From Legionella sainthelensi (GTDB lineage: Bacteria; Pseudomonadota; Gammaproteobacteria; Legionellales; Legionellaceae), in assembly GCF_900637685.1 (NCBI RefSeq), contig NZ_LR134388.1, positions 1,006,001 through 1,070,000 of the forward strand: 64,000 bases of DNA. The letters are read 5' to 3'. The position numbers and the translations under genes are program-made. Positions 54,868-63,106 of this stretch are shown here, piece after piece. How positions within the stretch are numbered: the stretch's first letter is position 1; every line of letters begins with the position of its first letter. Under the pieces are notes generated by a model. It searched no databases and had not been told where the DNA came from. It saw only the letters and a program-made list of their open reading frames with translations.

Positions 54868-55401
54868 ATGAACCAACTTTACATATTAACTGGACCTCCA
54901 GGCAGCGGTAAAACATCAATTTTAGCTGAATTATCAAAGCGAGGTTTCCCCATTATTGATGAGCCTGCCAGGTTGGTTTTAGCACAGCAAAGGCTCATTG
55001 ATGGAGATGGTGTTTATGACAAAAATCCCTTTTTGTTTAAAGAGTTGATGTTATCGCGGATGCTTTATGATTATGAGAGTGCTCCCAAACATGAGTTGGT
55101 ATTTTTTGACAGAGGCCTTCCTGATCTGATTGCATATAGTAAATGCTTTAATTTAGATATCGGTTCTGAGCTAAAAGCTAGCCATGCTCATCGATATAAT
55201 CCAACAGTGTTTTTTACTCCGGCATGGGAGAAGATTTATATCAACGATGCGGAGCGAAGACTTACTTTTGATGCGGCTCAGGTATTTGAAAATGACTTGA
55301 GACAGGCATATGCAGAACTGGGATATCAATTAATAGATATTCCTCTGTTGTCGGTTTCTGAGAGAGTGAATTTTATCTTGAATATTATTCAAAGTGTTTG
55401 A
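54868..55401 (+). CDS. AAA-type small ATPase/kinase-like protein
   Basis: The 177-residue protein has Walker A GPPGSGKT at residues 9-16, IIDEPARLV (a conserved acidic site) near residue 30 and VFFDRGLPDLIAY as a Walker B-like or catalytic block. This matches the AAA_28 family of single-domain ATP-binding proteins found beside antibiotic-type resistance and mobile genes, whose substrates are mostly unknown. It is divergent from the ssb operon. Confidence 0.82.
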   Translation: MNQLYILTGPPGSGKTSILAELSKRGFPIIDEPARLVLAQQRLIDGDGVYDKNPFLFKELMLSRMLYDYESAPKHELVFFDRGLPDLIAYSKCFNLDIGSELKASHAHRYNPTVFFTPAWEKIYINDAERRLTFDAAQVFENDLRQAYAELGYQLIDIPLLSVSERVNFILNIIQSV

Positions 55402-55464
55402 ATAACAATTTATCATCCGGTTTTTTTTAATAATATCATGTTACGTATTACCTCCAACAAGGTC

Positions 55465-56325
55465 TCATTTTAACAAGGCCAATCGATACTTTCCAATTTC
55501 GTGAAAACCAAGGGCAAGGTATGCGCATATAGCGGAATTATCATTAGTGAACAAAATAGCTCTTTTAACTTGTTGTGTGGCTGCTTGCTTTAAACAGAGA
55601 TACACGGCAACTCTGGCAAAACCTTTATTTCTTAAAGAGGGAGGGGTATAAACGGGACCGAGCTGTACAATATCAGGTAGATTGGCATTAAATCCACATA
55701 AGGAAACAGGAGTGTTATTTACAAACAAAACCCATCGATTTTGGCTAAGCTGTGTATCTTGAATTTCATCAATAATGGATTGTTCAAGTTTGGGGTTATT
55801 CGCATCGTCCCCAAGTGCTTCTATATGATAAGCGATAAGCCATTCTTTGATGACATCCATGTCACACTCTTGCATTGTTTTGAGTGTGTAGCTGTATGAA
55901 TGAATAGCTTGAGGTATTGTCATTTTTTCAAGATTAAGGGAGAATAATTTTTCCTGATAATTAATAGCAAACAGTGCTGATTGTAAGCCCAGCTTTTCGA
56001 TGACAAAATTGGCTTGAGAGTCTTCGCCCAGTATTCCAGCAATTGGTCTTGACCTTTTAAGTTTAAATTCATCTATTAATGATGATAATGCACAAAAATT
56101 TTCAGCTTGCATCATCACATTACCATTCCAATAATGAGCTATAACGCCATTAAGCTGTTTGTTCTCAAAGGAGCCATAATATTCTCCGTGAAATGGTGCA
56201 TCTTGGTAGGTAATTCCCGAGTGGTATAGATTATTCCTAATGAACATGGTCGTTTCTTGATAATGATTGAGATAGGATGACAATTCATCTACATGCAATT
56301 CGTCTAGTTTTTTTATCGCAATCAT
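55465..56325 (-). CDS. GNAT-family acetyltransferase
   Basis: The 286-residue protein has a C-terminal GNAT domain: VQLGPVYTPPSLRNKGFARVAVYL contains the acetyl-CoA loop (R-x-x-G-x-A), followed by AILFTNDNSAICAYLALGFHEIG. The N-terminal 140 residues are a second, degenerate acetyltransferase-like half with no visible CoA loop. Substrate unknown. It belongs to a run of transferase genes (55.5-58.9 kb) typical of gene-cassette accumulation. Confidence 0.83.
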   Translation of the reverse strand: MIAIKKLDELHVDELSSYLNHYQETTMFIRNNLYHSGITYQDAPFHGEYYGSFENKQLNGVIAHYWNGNVMMQAENFCALSSLIDEFKLKRSRPIAGILGEDSQANFVIEKLGLQSALFAINYQEKLFSLNLEKMTIPQAIHSYSYTLKTMQECDMDVIKEWLIAYHIEALGDDANNPKLEQSIIDEIQDTQLSQNRWVLFVNNTPVSLCGFNANLPDIVQLGPVYTPPSLRNKGFARVAVYLCLKQAATQQVKRAILFTNDNSAICAYLALGFHEIGKYRLALLK

Positions 56326-56420
56326 TTTTTCCTCGGTATGATGAATATTTTTAATACACTTTTAAGACCTATGTTAAGATAGCCCACTATTGAATATTAT
56401 TAAATATAAAATCTTAGAAT

Positions 56421-57452
56421 ATGATTACCTTAGAGCCTCATAATCCTGCATGGAAAGCTGCATTTGAAATTGAAAAGGAACAGCTATTACAATTGGGTAT
56501 CAAGAATATAACCCAAATTGAACATATTGGCAGTACAGCTATACCTGGCATTTATGCAAAACCAGTGATTGATATTTTAATTGGTGTTAAGTGTTTGAGT
56601 GAATTTACTTCCGAAGATATCCAAAAAATTGAATCATTGGGTTATCGATATAACCAGGTTTTTGAAACAGTTTTTCCACATCGGCGTTATTTCCAAAAAG
56701 ACAATGAACAGGGTGAGCGAACGCATCAGATTCATTTGGTTACTTATCCATCTTCCTGGTATGCGAAGCATCTGTTGTTTCGCGATTATTTGCGTCTTTA
56801 CCCCAATATTGCCAAAGAATATGAAGCACTTAAGCTCAACTTGAGCAAAATCCATGACAATACGATTGATTATGCCAATGCCAAGAATGAATTTTGCCAG
56901 CTTATAGATAAGAAAGCCTTTTTACATTTTGGCTTTAATAAACCATTCATTGAAACCCCCCGCCTTATTGCATTTATTCCCCAAGTGGCTTTTCACGAAG
57001 ACTATGCAATAATGCTTTCAAATCCTGAGTTTATTCAATGTTATGGTGTTTCATACAATGAGGATCAGGCTTTAAATCGTTTGGAATCGGATATGACGCA
57101 TTACAACCAATATGGTTTTGCTCCCTGGATGTGGTATGACAAAGAAACCCACAACTACGTTGGGAGAGGGGGATTAAAGACTTTTATATTTGAGGGAAAA
57201 GAGGAAGATGAGTTAACTTATCAAATAGCTCAAAGCTATTGGGGAAAAGGTTTAGCATTTGAAATAGGGCAAGCATCCTTGGAGTATGCCGAAGAGCACT
57301 TGGATTTGGCTAGCACTATTTGTTTTACCGCATACAATAATTATCCATCATTGCGCGTTATGGAAAAATTAGGTTTTAAATTTGAGTTTGATTTTGAGCA
57401 TGCAGGTATTACGCACAAGTTTCATAGAAAATCTACAATAAAGAAACTATAG
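56421..57452 (+). CDS. GrpB-family domain fused to a GNAT acetyltransferase
   Basis: A 343-residue fusion. Residues about 1-165 are a GrpB (UPF0157) nucleotidyltransferase-like domain with HIGSTAIPGIYAKPVIDILIGV and HQIHLVTYPSSWY. Residues about 180-343 are a RimJ/RimL-type acetyltransferase with ETPRLIAFIP, GRGGLKTFIF, ELTYQIAQSYWGKGLAFEIG and NNYPSLRVMEKLGFKF. Such fusions occur sporadically; substrates are unknown. It starts about 80 bases from the divergent GNAT gene and is followed eight bases later by a phosphotransferase. Confidence 0.85.
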   Translation: MITLEPHNPAWKAAFEIEKEQLLQLGIKNITQIEHIGSTAIPGIYAKPVIDILIGVKCLSEFTSEDIQKIESLGYRYNQVFETVFPHRRYFQKDNEQGERTHQIHLVTYPSSWYAKHLLFRDYLRLYPNIAKEYEALKLNLSKIHDNTIDYANAKNEFCQLIDKKAFLHFGFNKPFIETPRLIAFIPQVAFHEDYAIMLSNPEFIQCYGVSYNEDQALNRLESDMTHYNQYGFAPWMWYDKETHNYVGRGGLKTFIFEGKEEDELTYQIAQSYWGKGLAFEIGQASLEYAEEHLDLASTICFTAYNNYPSLRVMEKLGFKFEFDFEHAGITHKFHRKSTIKKL

Positions 57453-57460
57453 AGGGCTTA

Positions 57461-58327
57461 ATGGATAAAATAAAAATTGACACAAATTTAGTCCAAAAGC
57501 TCATTGCCGAGCAATTTCCACAATGGAAATCACTACCAATACAGCCAGTTGCGCAAAGTGGTTGGGATAATCGAACGTTTCACTTAGGTGAAGAAATGGT
57601 GATTCGTTTGCCTAGTGATAAGGAGTATGAGCCACAGATTAATAAAGAATATCGATGGCTGCCATGGCTCTCCAAACAGCTTTCATTCCAGATTACACAA
57701 CCTATTGCATTAGGAAAACCATCACCAGCTTATCCTTGGCATTGGAGTATCAATCGTTGGATTAAAGGGGAGTCTGCTTCAAGAGAGAATATTCATGATG
57801 TAAAATGTTTTGCAGAAGAATTAGGGAAAAGTTTAAAAGAATTTCAATCTGTAGATGCTATAGATGGGCCTTTGGCTGGCGCACATAATTTTTATCGGGG
57901 CAGTTCATTAAAGGCATATGATCATGAAATGCAACTTTCAATTCCTAAAATTAAAAACGTCCATGAACAAAGAGCTGCAGAATCTTTATGGAAACAGGCG
58001 CTTTCTTCTGAATGGCGTTTAAAGCCAGTATGGGTTCACGGAGACATTGCTGTTGGAAATATTTTAGTTCGTAGCGGAAGACTATGCGCTATTATTGATT
58101 TCGGCCAGCTTGCTGTAGGTGATCCTGCGTGTGATTTGGTAATAGCATGGAATTTTTTTTCCAGCGAAGAACGAGAAGTATTTAAAAATGCAGTTCAAGT
58201 GGATAATGATACCTGGATACGAGCTTTAGGATGGGCATTTTGGAAAACCTTATGTTGGCCAATTAAAGGTACTGATGTAAGAAGGGTTTTGCATGAAATT
58301 TATTCGGATTATGATACGATTAAATAA
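57461..58327 (+). CDS. Aminoglycoside phosphotransferase-family kinase
   Basis: The 288-residue protein has the APH/choline-kinase fold with SGWDNRTFHLG in the N-lobe, the catalytic loop WVHGDIAVGNILV (HGDxxxxN) and the metal-binding AIIDFGQLAVGDPACDL. It is full length. The family includes aminoglycoside and macrolide kinases as well as enzymes for small metabolites, so a resistance role cannot be assigned from sequence alone. It is probably in one operon with the GrpB-GNAT gene. Confidence 0.86.
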   Translation: MDKIKIDTNLVQKLIAEQFPQWKSLPIQPVAQSGWDNRTFHLGEEMVIRLPSDKEYEPQINKEYRWLPWLSKQLSFQITQPIALGKPSPAYPWHWSINRWIKGESASRENIHDVKCFAEELGKSLKEFQSVDAIDGPLAGAHNFYRGSSLKAYDHEMQLSIPKIKNVHEQRAAESLWKQALSSEWRLKPVWVHGDIAVGNILVRSGRLCAIIDFGQLAVGDPACDLVIAWNFFSSEEREVFKNAVQVDNDTWIRALGWAFWKTLCWPIKGTDVRRVLHEIYSDYDTIK

Positions 58328-58354
58328 CCCTGTCGGAAGTATTCAGTATTTAAA

Positions 58355-58942
58355 ATGTGGGTATACAAATACAAACCAATCTTTTATCCAAGCTATATGA
58401 GTTATTCAATTATGAACATGAATATTGAGAGCAGATTTCATTTTAAACCAGTGAATAAAACACAAGAAGACCTTGTTCTTGACTGGATTAGTCAGCCACA
58501 TATTAATGAATGGCTTCATGGTGATGGTTTAAGTAATACAATAAAAGATATTCATGAATTTTTGAATGATGGAGAATCTTGGGCTACTCATTGGATAGCA
58601 TATGATCAGGAAATCCCTTTCGCTTATTTAATTACTTCTGAAATAGAGAAATCAGAAGAATATCCTGATGGTGCGGTTACATTAGATTTATTTATTTGCA
58701 GGTTGGATTATATTGGGAAGGGATTATCAGTACAGATGATACATGAATTTATCCTAAGTCAATTTTCTGATTCTAAAATCGTACTTATCGATCCTGAAAT
58801 TTCAAATGAGCGAGCGGTCCATGTTTATAAAAAGGCTGGATTTAATATCATTGGGGAGTTTATAGCTTCATGGCATCCCGTACCGCATTATAAAATGCAA
58901 TTGTGTATTGATGACTTAAAAAAGCAAAGATTGTCAGCCTAA
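58355..58942 (+). CDS. GNAT acetyltransferase, AAC(6')-like
   Basis: The protein resembles the aminoglycoside 6'-acetyltransferase branch (Acetyltransf_8): IDPEISNERAVHVYKKAGFNIIGEF and DWISQPHINEWLHG are typical blocks. The frame is 195 residues; the true start could be 58355, 58397 or 58412. Substrate specificity is not determined. It follows the phosphotransferase by 27 bases and ends just into the convergent integrase gene (9-base overlap). Confidence 0.78.
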   Translation: MWVYKYKPIFYPSYMSYSIMNMNIESRFHFKPVNKTQEDLVLDWISQPHINEWLHGDGLSNTIKDIHEFLNDGESWATHWIAYDQEIPFAYLITSEIEKSEEYPDGAVTLDLFICRLDYIGKGLSVQMIHEFILSQFSDSKIVLIDPEISNERAVHVYKKAGFNIIGEFIASWHPVPHYKMQLCIDDLKKQRLSA

Positions 58943-59833
58943 GTAGATTTTTGTAATACTCAATCTCGAATGCCCAAGGGACTGGCTAATAATTTCCCTT
59001 GCGGTTCTATCCCAATATTTTTCAAGGGGATTCAGTTCTTTATATATTCTGCCTCCTTGAATTGGACAAATAAGTCCATTGCCCGTTTTGTCATAGGATT
59101 TTGTAATTTCATGATATCTTCGTTGAGCATAAGCATGGCGAAGGCCATGGCATTTGCTTAAGCCCATTTTTTCTATTACTTCATGATACTGAGCTAGATG
59201 ATTTTTATAAGTCTTTTCTTTAGGAATGAGCGATTGTCCAGCAGGAACTTGCTTTGTAGCATTGAGTAGCCATAGTCGTTGTTGCTCATTCGTTAGTTTA
59301 ATATCACGTCCTATTCCACCTTTTGTCCAACTGGGCTTTATAACCAATTTATTTCCTTGCCAGGCATCGCTTAGTACAATCTTCATGGATTCTTCACGAC
59401 GGAGACCAAAAAGGGATTGAGCTTCCAAGGATAAACGGATCATCGGGTCTGAGCATTTGGAAAAATCAACGTTGTTGATTGCTTTATTATATTGAGGAAT
59501 GTAATTACGTTTATTGATTTGATAGCTGTCGTTGCCTTGTTTAACCAGTTCTGGATTGTTTAGCACTAAAGCTACTTTTCGTAATTTTGCCATGTAATTT
59601 TTTATTGTCGCAGGGTTTTTATTCTGGGCTTTCCAGAGATCAACCAGGATGTGAATGTGTTTTGGTTTTAATCCTTTTACGTGTGTGACCATGTAACCTA
59701 ATTCGTGCAAGTCTTTAATGCATCGATTCAACATGTGTTTCATATCTGCTCGGCTGGCGTGGGAGTAGTTTTGGATTTTCTTAATACATTCATTGATTGA
59801 ATACTGGGCATTTTTAAGTTTGGACTTACTCAT
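58934..59833 (-). CDS. Tyrosine recombinase (integrase)
   Basis: From ATG 59833, with GGAGGT upstream, the protein has 299 residues. Residues about 1-110 form an N-terminal helical core-binding domain. The catalytic domain shows the recombinase set: FGLRREES (first Arg), HGLRHAYAQRR (His-x-x-Arg), LGHSR (second His region) and the terminal TKIYLG with the nucleophilic Tyr. It would integrate or excise the element. Its start overlaps the end of the upstream partner by eight bases, so the pair is translationally coupled. The C-terminus is close to the Tyr, leaving little tail. Confidence 0.88.
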   Translation of the reverse strand: MSKSKLKNAQYSINECIKKIQNYSHASRADMKHMLNRCIKDLHELGYMVTHVKGLKPKHIHILVDLWKAQNKNPATIKNYMAKLRKVALVLNNPELVKQGNDSYQINKRNYIPQYNKAINNVDFSKCSDPMIRLSLEAQSLFGLRREESMKIVLSDAWQGNKLVIKPSWTKGGIGRDIKLTNEQQRLWLLNATKQVPAGQSLIPKEKTYKNHLAQYHEVIEKMGLSKCHGLRHAYAQRRYHEITKSYDKTGNGLICPIQGGRIYKELNPLEKYWDRTAREIISQSLGHSRLSITKIYLG

Positions 59834-60635
59834 TAAGATACCTCCATAATGAATCACGAGATTTGATGCCCATTTCGCTGTGAATAACCCAAAAGGCTTC
59901 GTATTTCCCCAACAGTGGTAAAAGATACTGAGCCATCTGTTTTGCGTAGAGATAGCGGTAGGCTTTGTTAATTGGTATGGCATGTTTTTTTAAAGTCTTT
60001 CGCCAGGCAATTTTGGTGTCTTCATAATCATTAAATTCAGCAATGGATTTACCGTGAGTCAGCTCTTTAATTTCATCGAGGATTGCTTTTTGCACTTCAA
60101 ATCTGATAGGAATTGTTCTATCTAAGGAATTAAATGCAATGTTCCTGGTTATCCAGATGCTGTCATCTTGGATGTTAATTTCAGGTTTGATATAAATGGC
60201 CTCTTTAAAGGTCAGACCAAATTCTGTTTGTAATGCCATGATGAGACGTGGTATTGGATTGTCCCATGAGTGCCAGTGGTCGTGCTGGATTTTGAGTTTT
60301 CTTTTACGTTTCCTGTTGGTTTTACTAAGTTGTAAGGATTGATTGTCTATATTGGGAATAAGGCAATCAATGCTGGTTAGATAATGCCTGACTATAGTCA
60401 TGTGATTCATAATCGTGCTGGCACGTATTTTACTCTTTTTCCAATGGGCTACCAGTTGATGAATATGGTGTGATTGGATTTTTTTCCAAGAGGAGGGTAC
60501 CTCATCAATGGTATAGAGATCATCGATCATTTTACGAATGACATATGCCCGCTGTTTTTTGATTTTGTAACTGCCTTGATTGCCGAGCTTTAAATATTGA
60601 TTGGCAGTTTGTCTTAAGCTGTATTTTCTCATCAT
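59826..60635 (-). CDS. Integrase-like partner protein, catalytic site degenerate
   Basis: The 269-residue protein parallels the downstream integrase in layout, with an N-terminal helical domain and a C-terminal domain with a late R-Y-L. However, the first catalytic Arg motif (GLRREE) is replaced by GLTFKEA, the HxxR box reads NKAYRYLYA, and the GHSR box is altered, keeping only the final WRYL Tyr. It may be a non-catalytic helper forming mixed complexes with the active integrase, or an inactivated copy. The start is ATG 60635 or 60632. It is the first gene of an operon headed by a hammerhead-like RNA. Confidence 0.75.
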   Translation of the reverse strand: MMRKYSLRQTANQYLKLGNQGSYKIKKQRAYVIRKMIDDLYTIDEVPSSWKKIQSHHIHQLVAHWKKSKIRASTIMNHMTIVRHYLTSIDCLIPNIDNQSLQLSKTNRKRKRKLKIQHDHWHSWDNPIPRLIMALQTEFGLTFKEAIYIKPEINIQDDSIWITRNIAFNSLDRTIPIRFEVQKAILDEIKELTHGKSIAEFNDYEDTKIAWRKTLKKHAIPINKAYRYLYAKQMAQYLLPLLGKYEAFWVIHSEMGIKSRDSLWRYLNE

Positions 60636-60936
60636 CCCATCCGATAAAAATTTATTTGCCCTGTCTTTGGTTTAGTGTTGAACGAGCGGCTCACTCAAAG
60701 ATGAAACCTGGCCAAAGCCATAAAGCTCGAAGTAGGGGGCAAATCAATCGTTATAAGGCAAACGATCTCGCCGATTTACAACAGTTTTTGAGTGCTTATT
60801 TTCTCCTTGTTTTAATGATTAATAAAAACGACAAGACAATGGCTCTTGTCATACAAGTCCATGGTCAAATTGAAATAAATTGACTTAAACTCCCGAGGGA
60901 GTTGCCCTGCCGGATGACAGAGATTCCTAGATGGTT
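60636..60936. other. Leader region between pseudoknot and integrase operon
   Basis: About 300 bases transcribed as the 5' leader of the integrase operon if the hammerhead promoter is used. A plus-strand ORF (60656-60883) is present but lacks a good start site and resembles no protein I know. CTCCCGAGGGAG (60890-60901) is a small palindrome. Confidence 0.35.
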
Positions 60937-60980
60937 TTCCCTACTGAACGTCCAGCCACGGGGTTAGGGAATGAAGTGGC
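60937..60980 (-). ncRNA. Conserved pseudoknot element, copy 2
   Basis: Minus-strand GCCAC (60976-60980), UUCCCU (60966-60971), GUGGC (60955-60959) and AGGGAA (60937-60942) pair first with third and second with fourth, the same crossed arrangement as at 54649-54692. The U-A pair of copy 1 is a C-G pair here. Sequence between the helices is also partly conserved (CCCUAA; GUU-AG-AGGGAA). Confidence 0.6.
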
Positions 60981-60983
60981 CTA

Positions 60984-61037
60984 GCATAAGACGTCGGTTG
61001 ACGTTTCGCCGGGGTTTCACCAGCTCATCAGTTGTGC
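60984..61037 (-). ncRNA. Hammerhead ribozyme candidate 2 (type I), 5' end of integrase transcript
   Basis: Minus-strand reading: GCACAA, CUGAUGA (61025-61031), stem II GCUGG/CCGGC (61020-61024 with 61008-61012) with a seven-base loop, GAAA (61004-61007), stem III CGUC/GACG (61000-61003 with 60992-60995) with loop AACC, UC, then UUAUGC. Stem I has one C-A mismatch and an outer GGAAU/AUUCC helix (61041-61045 with 60968-60972). All hammerhead core bases are present; cleavage would fall between 60990 and 60989. Stem II differs from copy 1 at several positions while keeping pairing. TTGCGA and TAATTT 17 bases apart lie just upstream as a possible promoter. Confidence 0.8.
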
Positions 61038-61089
61038 TTGATTCCAAATTAGCAAAGCGGTGCTTGCTTCGCAAGGGGTTTTGGAAAGA

Positions 61090-61207
61090 ATTTTGTCCAA
61101 TCCCGATTGGCGGGATCGGACAAAATGCTGAAATGTGTTGATTTTACGCGGTAAAATCAAGGTGATTTTTCTGCGTCACTGCTGGGAAATTTACAGTGAC
61201 GCAGAAA
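61090..61207. repeat. Three consecutive strong hairpins
   Basis: Hairpin 1 (61090-61126) has a 16-position stem with one mismatch around the five-base loop ATTGG. Hairpin 2 (61138-61160) is a perfect 10-bp stem with loop GCG. Hairpin 3 (61168-61207) is a perfect 14-bp stem with a 12-base loop. They fill the gap between the integrase promoter region and the membrane-protein gene ending at 61210. Transcription stops or folded single-strand DNA sites are possible. Confidence 0.8.
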
Positions 61208-61209
61208 TG

Positions 61210-61785
61210 CTATTTATCAAATTCAGTATCCTCTTCTAATGCTTCTTCAAGATTTATTTTGGTAAAATATTGTATTGCATAAATCACATTCACTAATAAT
61301 GAAAAAAATAACCAAAAGAATAGTATTTTTCCAATTAATTTAATGCAAAAGTAAGGGATGTGTAAGCTATTAAATACTACTAGCAGTGTTAGTAGTATTG
61401 TACTTGTGAAACAGATGTAACCTAATAATAATGAGATAAATGATTTTCTGGAATGATTGATCTTTATTTTGTGCCCATTTTTATAGCAATGATAGATAAC
61501 TGGTATTACTACTGAACTAAATAATTTATTACCCCATATTTTTTCAGATAGATGTTTTGATTTTAAGTTTGAAAAGCTAATCAACGCTGCAAATGAAAAA
61601 GCTGAAATAAAAGTCAGTACTGTATAACCAGAGTTTACAAGTTTATCCGTGTCGGATGTTCCAAAAATAGTCAATATGAGTGTCATCATCAAGGGAATAA
61701 TAAAATGATAGGCTAATTTAGGATATCCTTCTGTATAAAATACATAATCAAGATATGGTTTAATCAAAAATTTTAAGCTTCTCAT
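61210..61785 (-). CDS. Small membrane protein of a two-gene module
   Basis: The 191-residue protein has four clear membrane helices, in two pairs (about 25-43 and 50-70; 110-130 and 145-172), with a basic cytoplasmic loop (KNGHKIKINHSRK) between pairs and an acidic C-terminus (EEALEEDTEFDK). No family was recognised. Its start lies inside the end of the upstream 347-residue gene (26-base overlap), so the two are tightly coupled. In mobile regions such sensor plus membrane-protein pairs are often toxin-antitoxin or phage-defence modules, but that is inferred. Confidence 0.75.
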   Translation of the reverse strand: MRSLKFLIKPYLDYVFYTEGYPKLAYHFIIPLMMTLILTIFGTSDTDKLVNSGYTVLTFISAFSFAALISFSNLKSKHLSEKIWGNKLFSSVVIPVIYHCYKNGHKIKINHSRKSFISLLLGYICFTSTILLTLLVVFNSLHIPYFCIKLIGKILFFWLFFSLLVNVIYAIQYFTKINLEEALEEDTEFDK

Positions 61786-62803
61786 TGGTAAGTACCTCGT
61801 GGAGAACTTTTTGTACTACTTTCGGTATTACGTGGGTATAATTTACATCGATTACATTTTCATCAAATTCTAATATTTCCTTATGGAAAAAATATTCTTG
61901 TAATATCCCTTCTGGTGTCGTTTGATTGGAAAGTTCATATTCATTAGTTTTTGTTGTACCCGATAGATCTACTGTGACTTTTAGTCGATCATACTCTAAC
62001 TTCTTTGTTCTCACCACTGTAGCTAAACCTTTTAACTGTTCATCTGGGGTGAGGTCTATTTTCTTTGGTGGAGTTAAAACAAGTTCACTTTTTCCTGTAT
62101 ATACAAAGGGTGATTCATCTTGATTTTGGTTTACAGGATGATTTCGTGTGAGTTTTATACCTATAACTTTACCGGATTTTAAAATTTCTTCGAGAGTTTC
62201 ACCTTTTAATGCTAGTACTTCTACCTGGGGATGTACTGATATTTTTCGTTCATCTCTTTGATACTCAGTAGTCCAATCTCTTAAGATGGCATTTAATCCT
62301 TTTTGGATTTGATTCGGGTATATGTATGGGCGAGCTTCTAATGCTACAAAAAGATGAGATGATTTTGTTATTTTACTTCCAATAACTTTCATGATTATGT
62401 GAGAAACTAGGCGGACTCCTTCATAATCCTGTTGTTCAATTTTTCGCTCTGAATTTGTATTGAAATTATACAAATCATTTGCGTGTATATTTCTATTTGC
62501 ATAGAAGAAAAGGCAAGCTGAGACTGTTTTTTGCTCATCGATAAACTGAAAATCATTAAATTTAATAAGAACGTTTTCTAGTGAATGAGTTAATTGAGTT
62601 GAATTTAAGTAATTTAAAAGATTTTCGATAGTGTATTTTTTTTTAAAATCAATATCATTTTTTAGCAACGAATCAAAAAATGTACGCTTATTTCGTTTTT
62701 TTTCCTCATCTGTAAGTTCGGGATCATTTTGAACAAAACGACCTGTTAAAGACAATTTAAGTTCAAAAATGTAAAATTGCGTTTCGTTATTTTTAAGCCC
62801 CAT
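61760..62803 (-). CDS. Unrecognised cytoplasmic protein of a two-gene module
   Basis: The 347-residue soluble protein begins MGLKNNETQFYIFELKLSL and is rich in Lys, Glu, Asn and Thr, with mixed alpha/beta character. Notable blocks are HIIMKVIGSKITKSSHLFVALEARPYIYPNQIQKGLNAILRD and a late DVNYTHVIPKVVQKVLHEVL. No motif with known catalytic meaning was recognised. Base composition is AT-rich compared with the neighbouring core. The overlap with the downstream membrane-protein gene suggests equimolar production and joint function. Confidence 0.75.
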   Translation of the reverse strand: MGLKNNETQFYIFELKLSLTGRFVQNDPELTDEEKKRNKRTFFDSLLKNDIDFKKKYTIENLLNYLNSTQLTHSLENVLIKFNDFQFIDEQKTVSACLFFYANRNIHANDLYNFNTNSERKIEQQDYEGVRLVSHIIMKVIGSKITKSSHLFVALEARPYIYPNQIQKGLNAILRDWTTEYQRDERKISVHPQVEVLALKGETLEEILKSGKVIGIKLTRNHPVNQNQDESPFVYTGKSELVLTPPKKIDLTPDEQLKGLATVVRTKKLEYDRLKVTVDLSGTTKTNEYELSNQTTPEGILQEYFFHKEILEFDENVIDVNYTHVIPKVVQKVLHEVLTNEKLKIFD

Positions 62804-62930
62804 TGCTCATCTCCCGATAGGCCTTTTTTTAATCCATGAATGTCAAATTTGAGACATATAAACAATTTTCTGATTATAGCATTAAATACAATGTCATGTT
62901 ACGTTGGGGGAGATTTGCACGTATGTGAGT

Positions 62931-63059
62931 CTAATATGAAAGGGATTCTAATTTCCAAACTTCATTTCCATTTACCAGAATATATGCCTGTCCTTTAGGC
63001 AAAGAGATAATATCATCGACCCAATCATAGGCACTAAAAAAGTCTGAACCCGATCCTCC
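62931..63059 (-). pseudogene. Remnant of a conjugation gene, possibly the 3' end of traD
   Basis: On the minus strand 42 codons without a start encode DFFSAYDWVDDIISLPKGQA and then YILVNGNEVWKLESLSY before TAG 62931-62933. An in-frame TAA precedes the fragment. The pattern W-x-x-x-I-x-x-LPKGQA-x-x-L-x-x-G-x-x-x-K resembles the C-terminus of conjugative coupling proteins of the TraD type in integrative elements. It is likely a leftover from deletion of the transfer genes. The remainder of 62804-63106 shows no gene. Confidence 0.35.
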
Positions 63060-63106
63060 TTAGTCGTATTAAAATATACTCCTTCACAAAAATAAATATT
63101 TATTGC

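Noticed and set aside
60656..60883. 75-codon plus-strand ORF in the integrase leader
   Set aside because: No ribosome binding site, no recognisable protein pattern, and it lies opposite the likely leader transcript; kept only as part of the intergenic entry.
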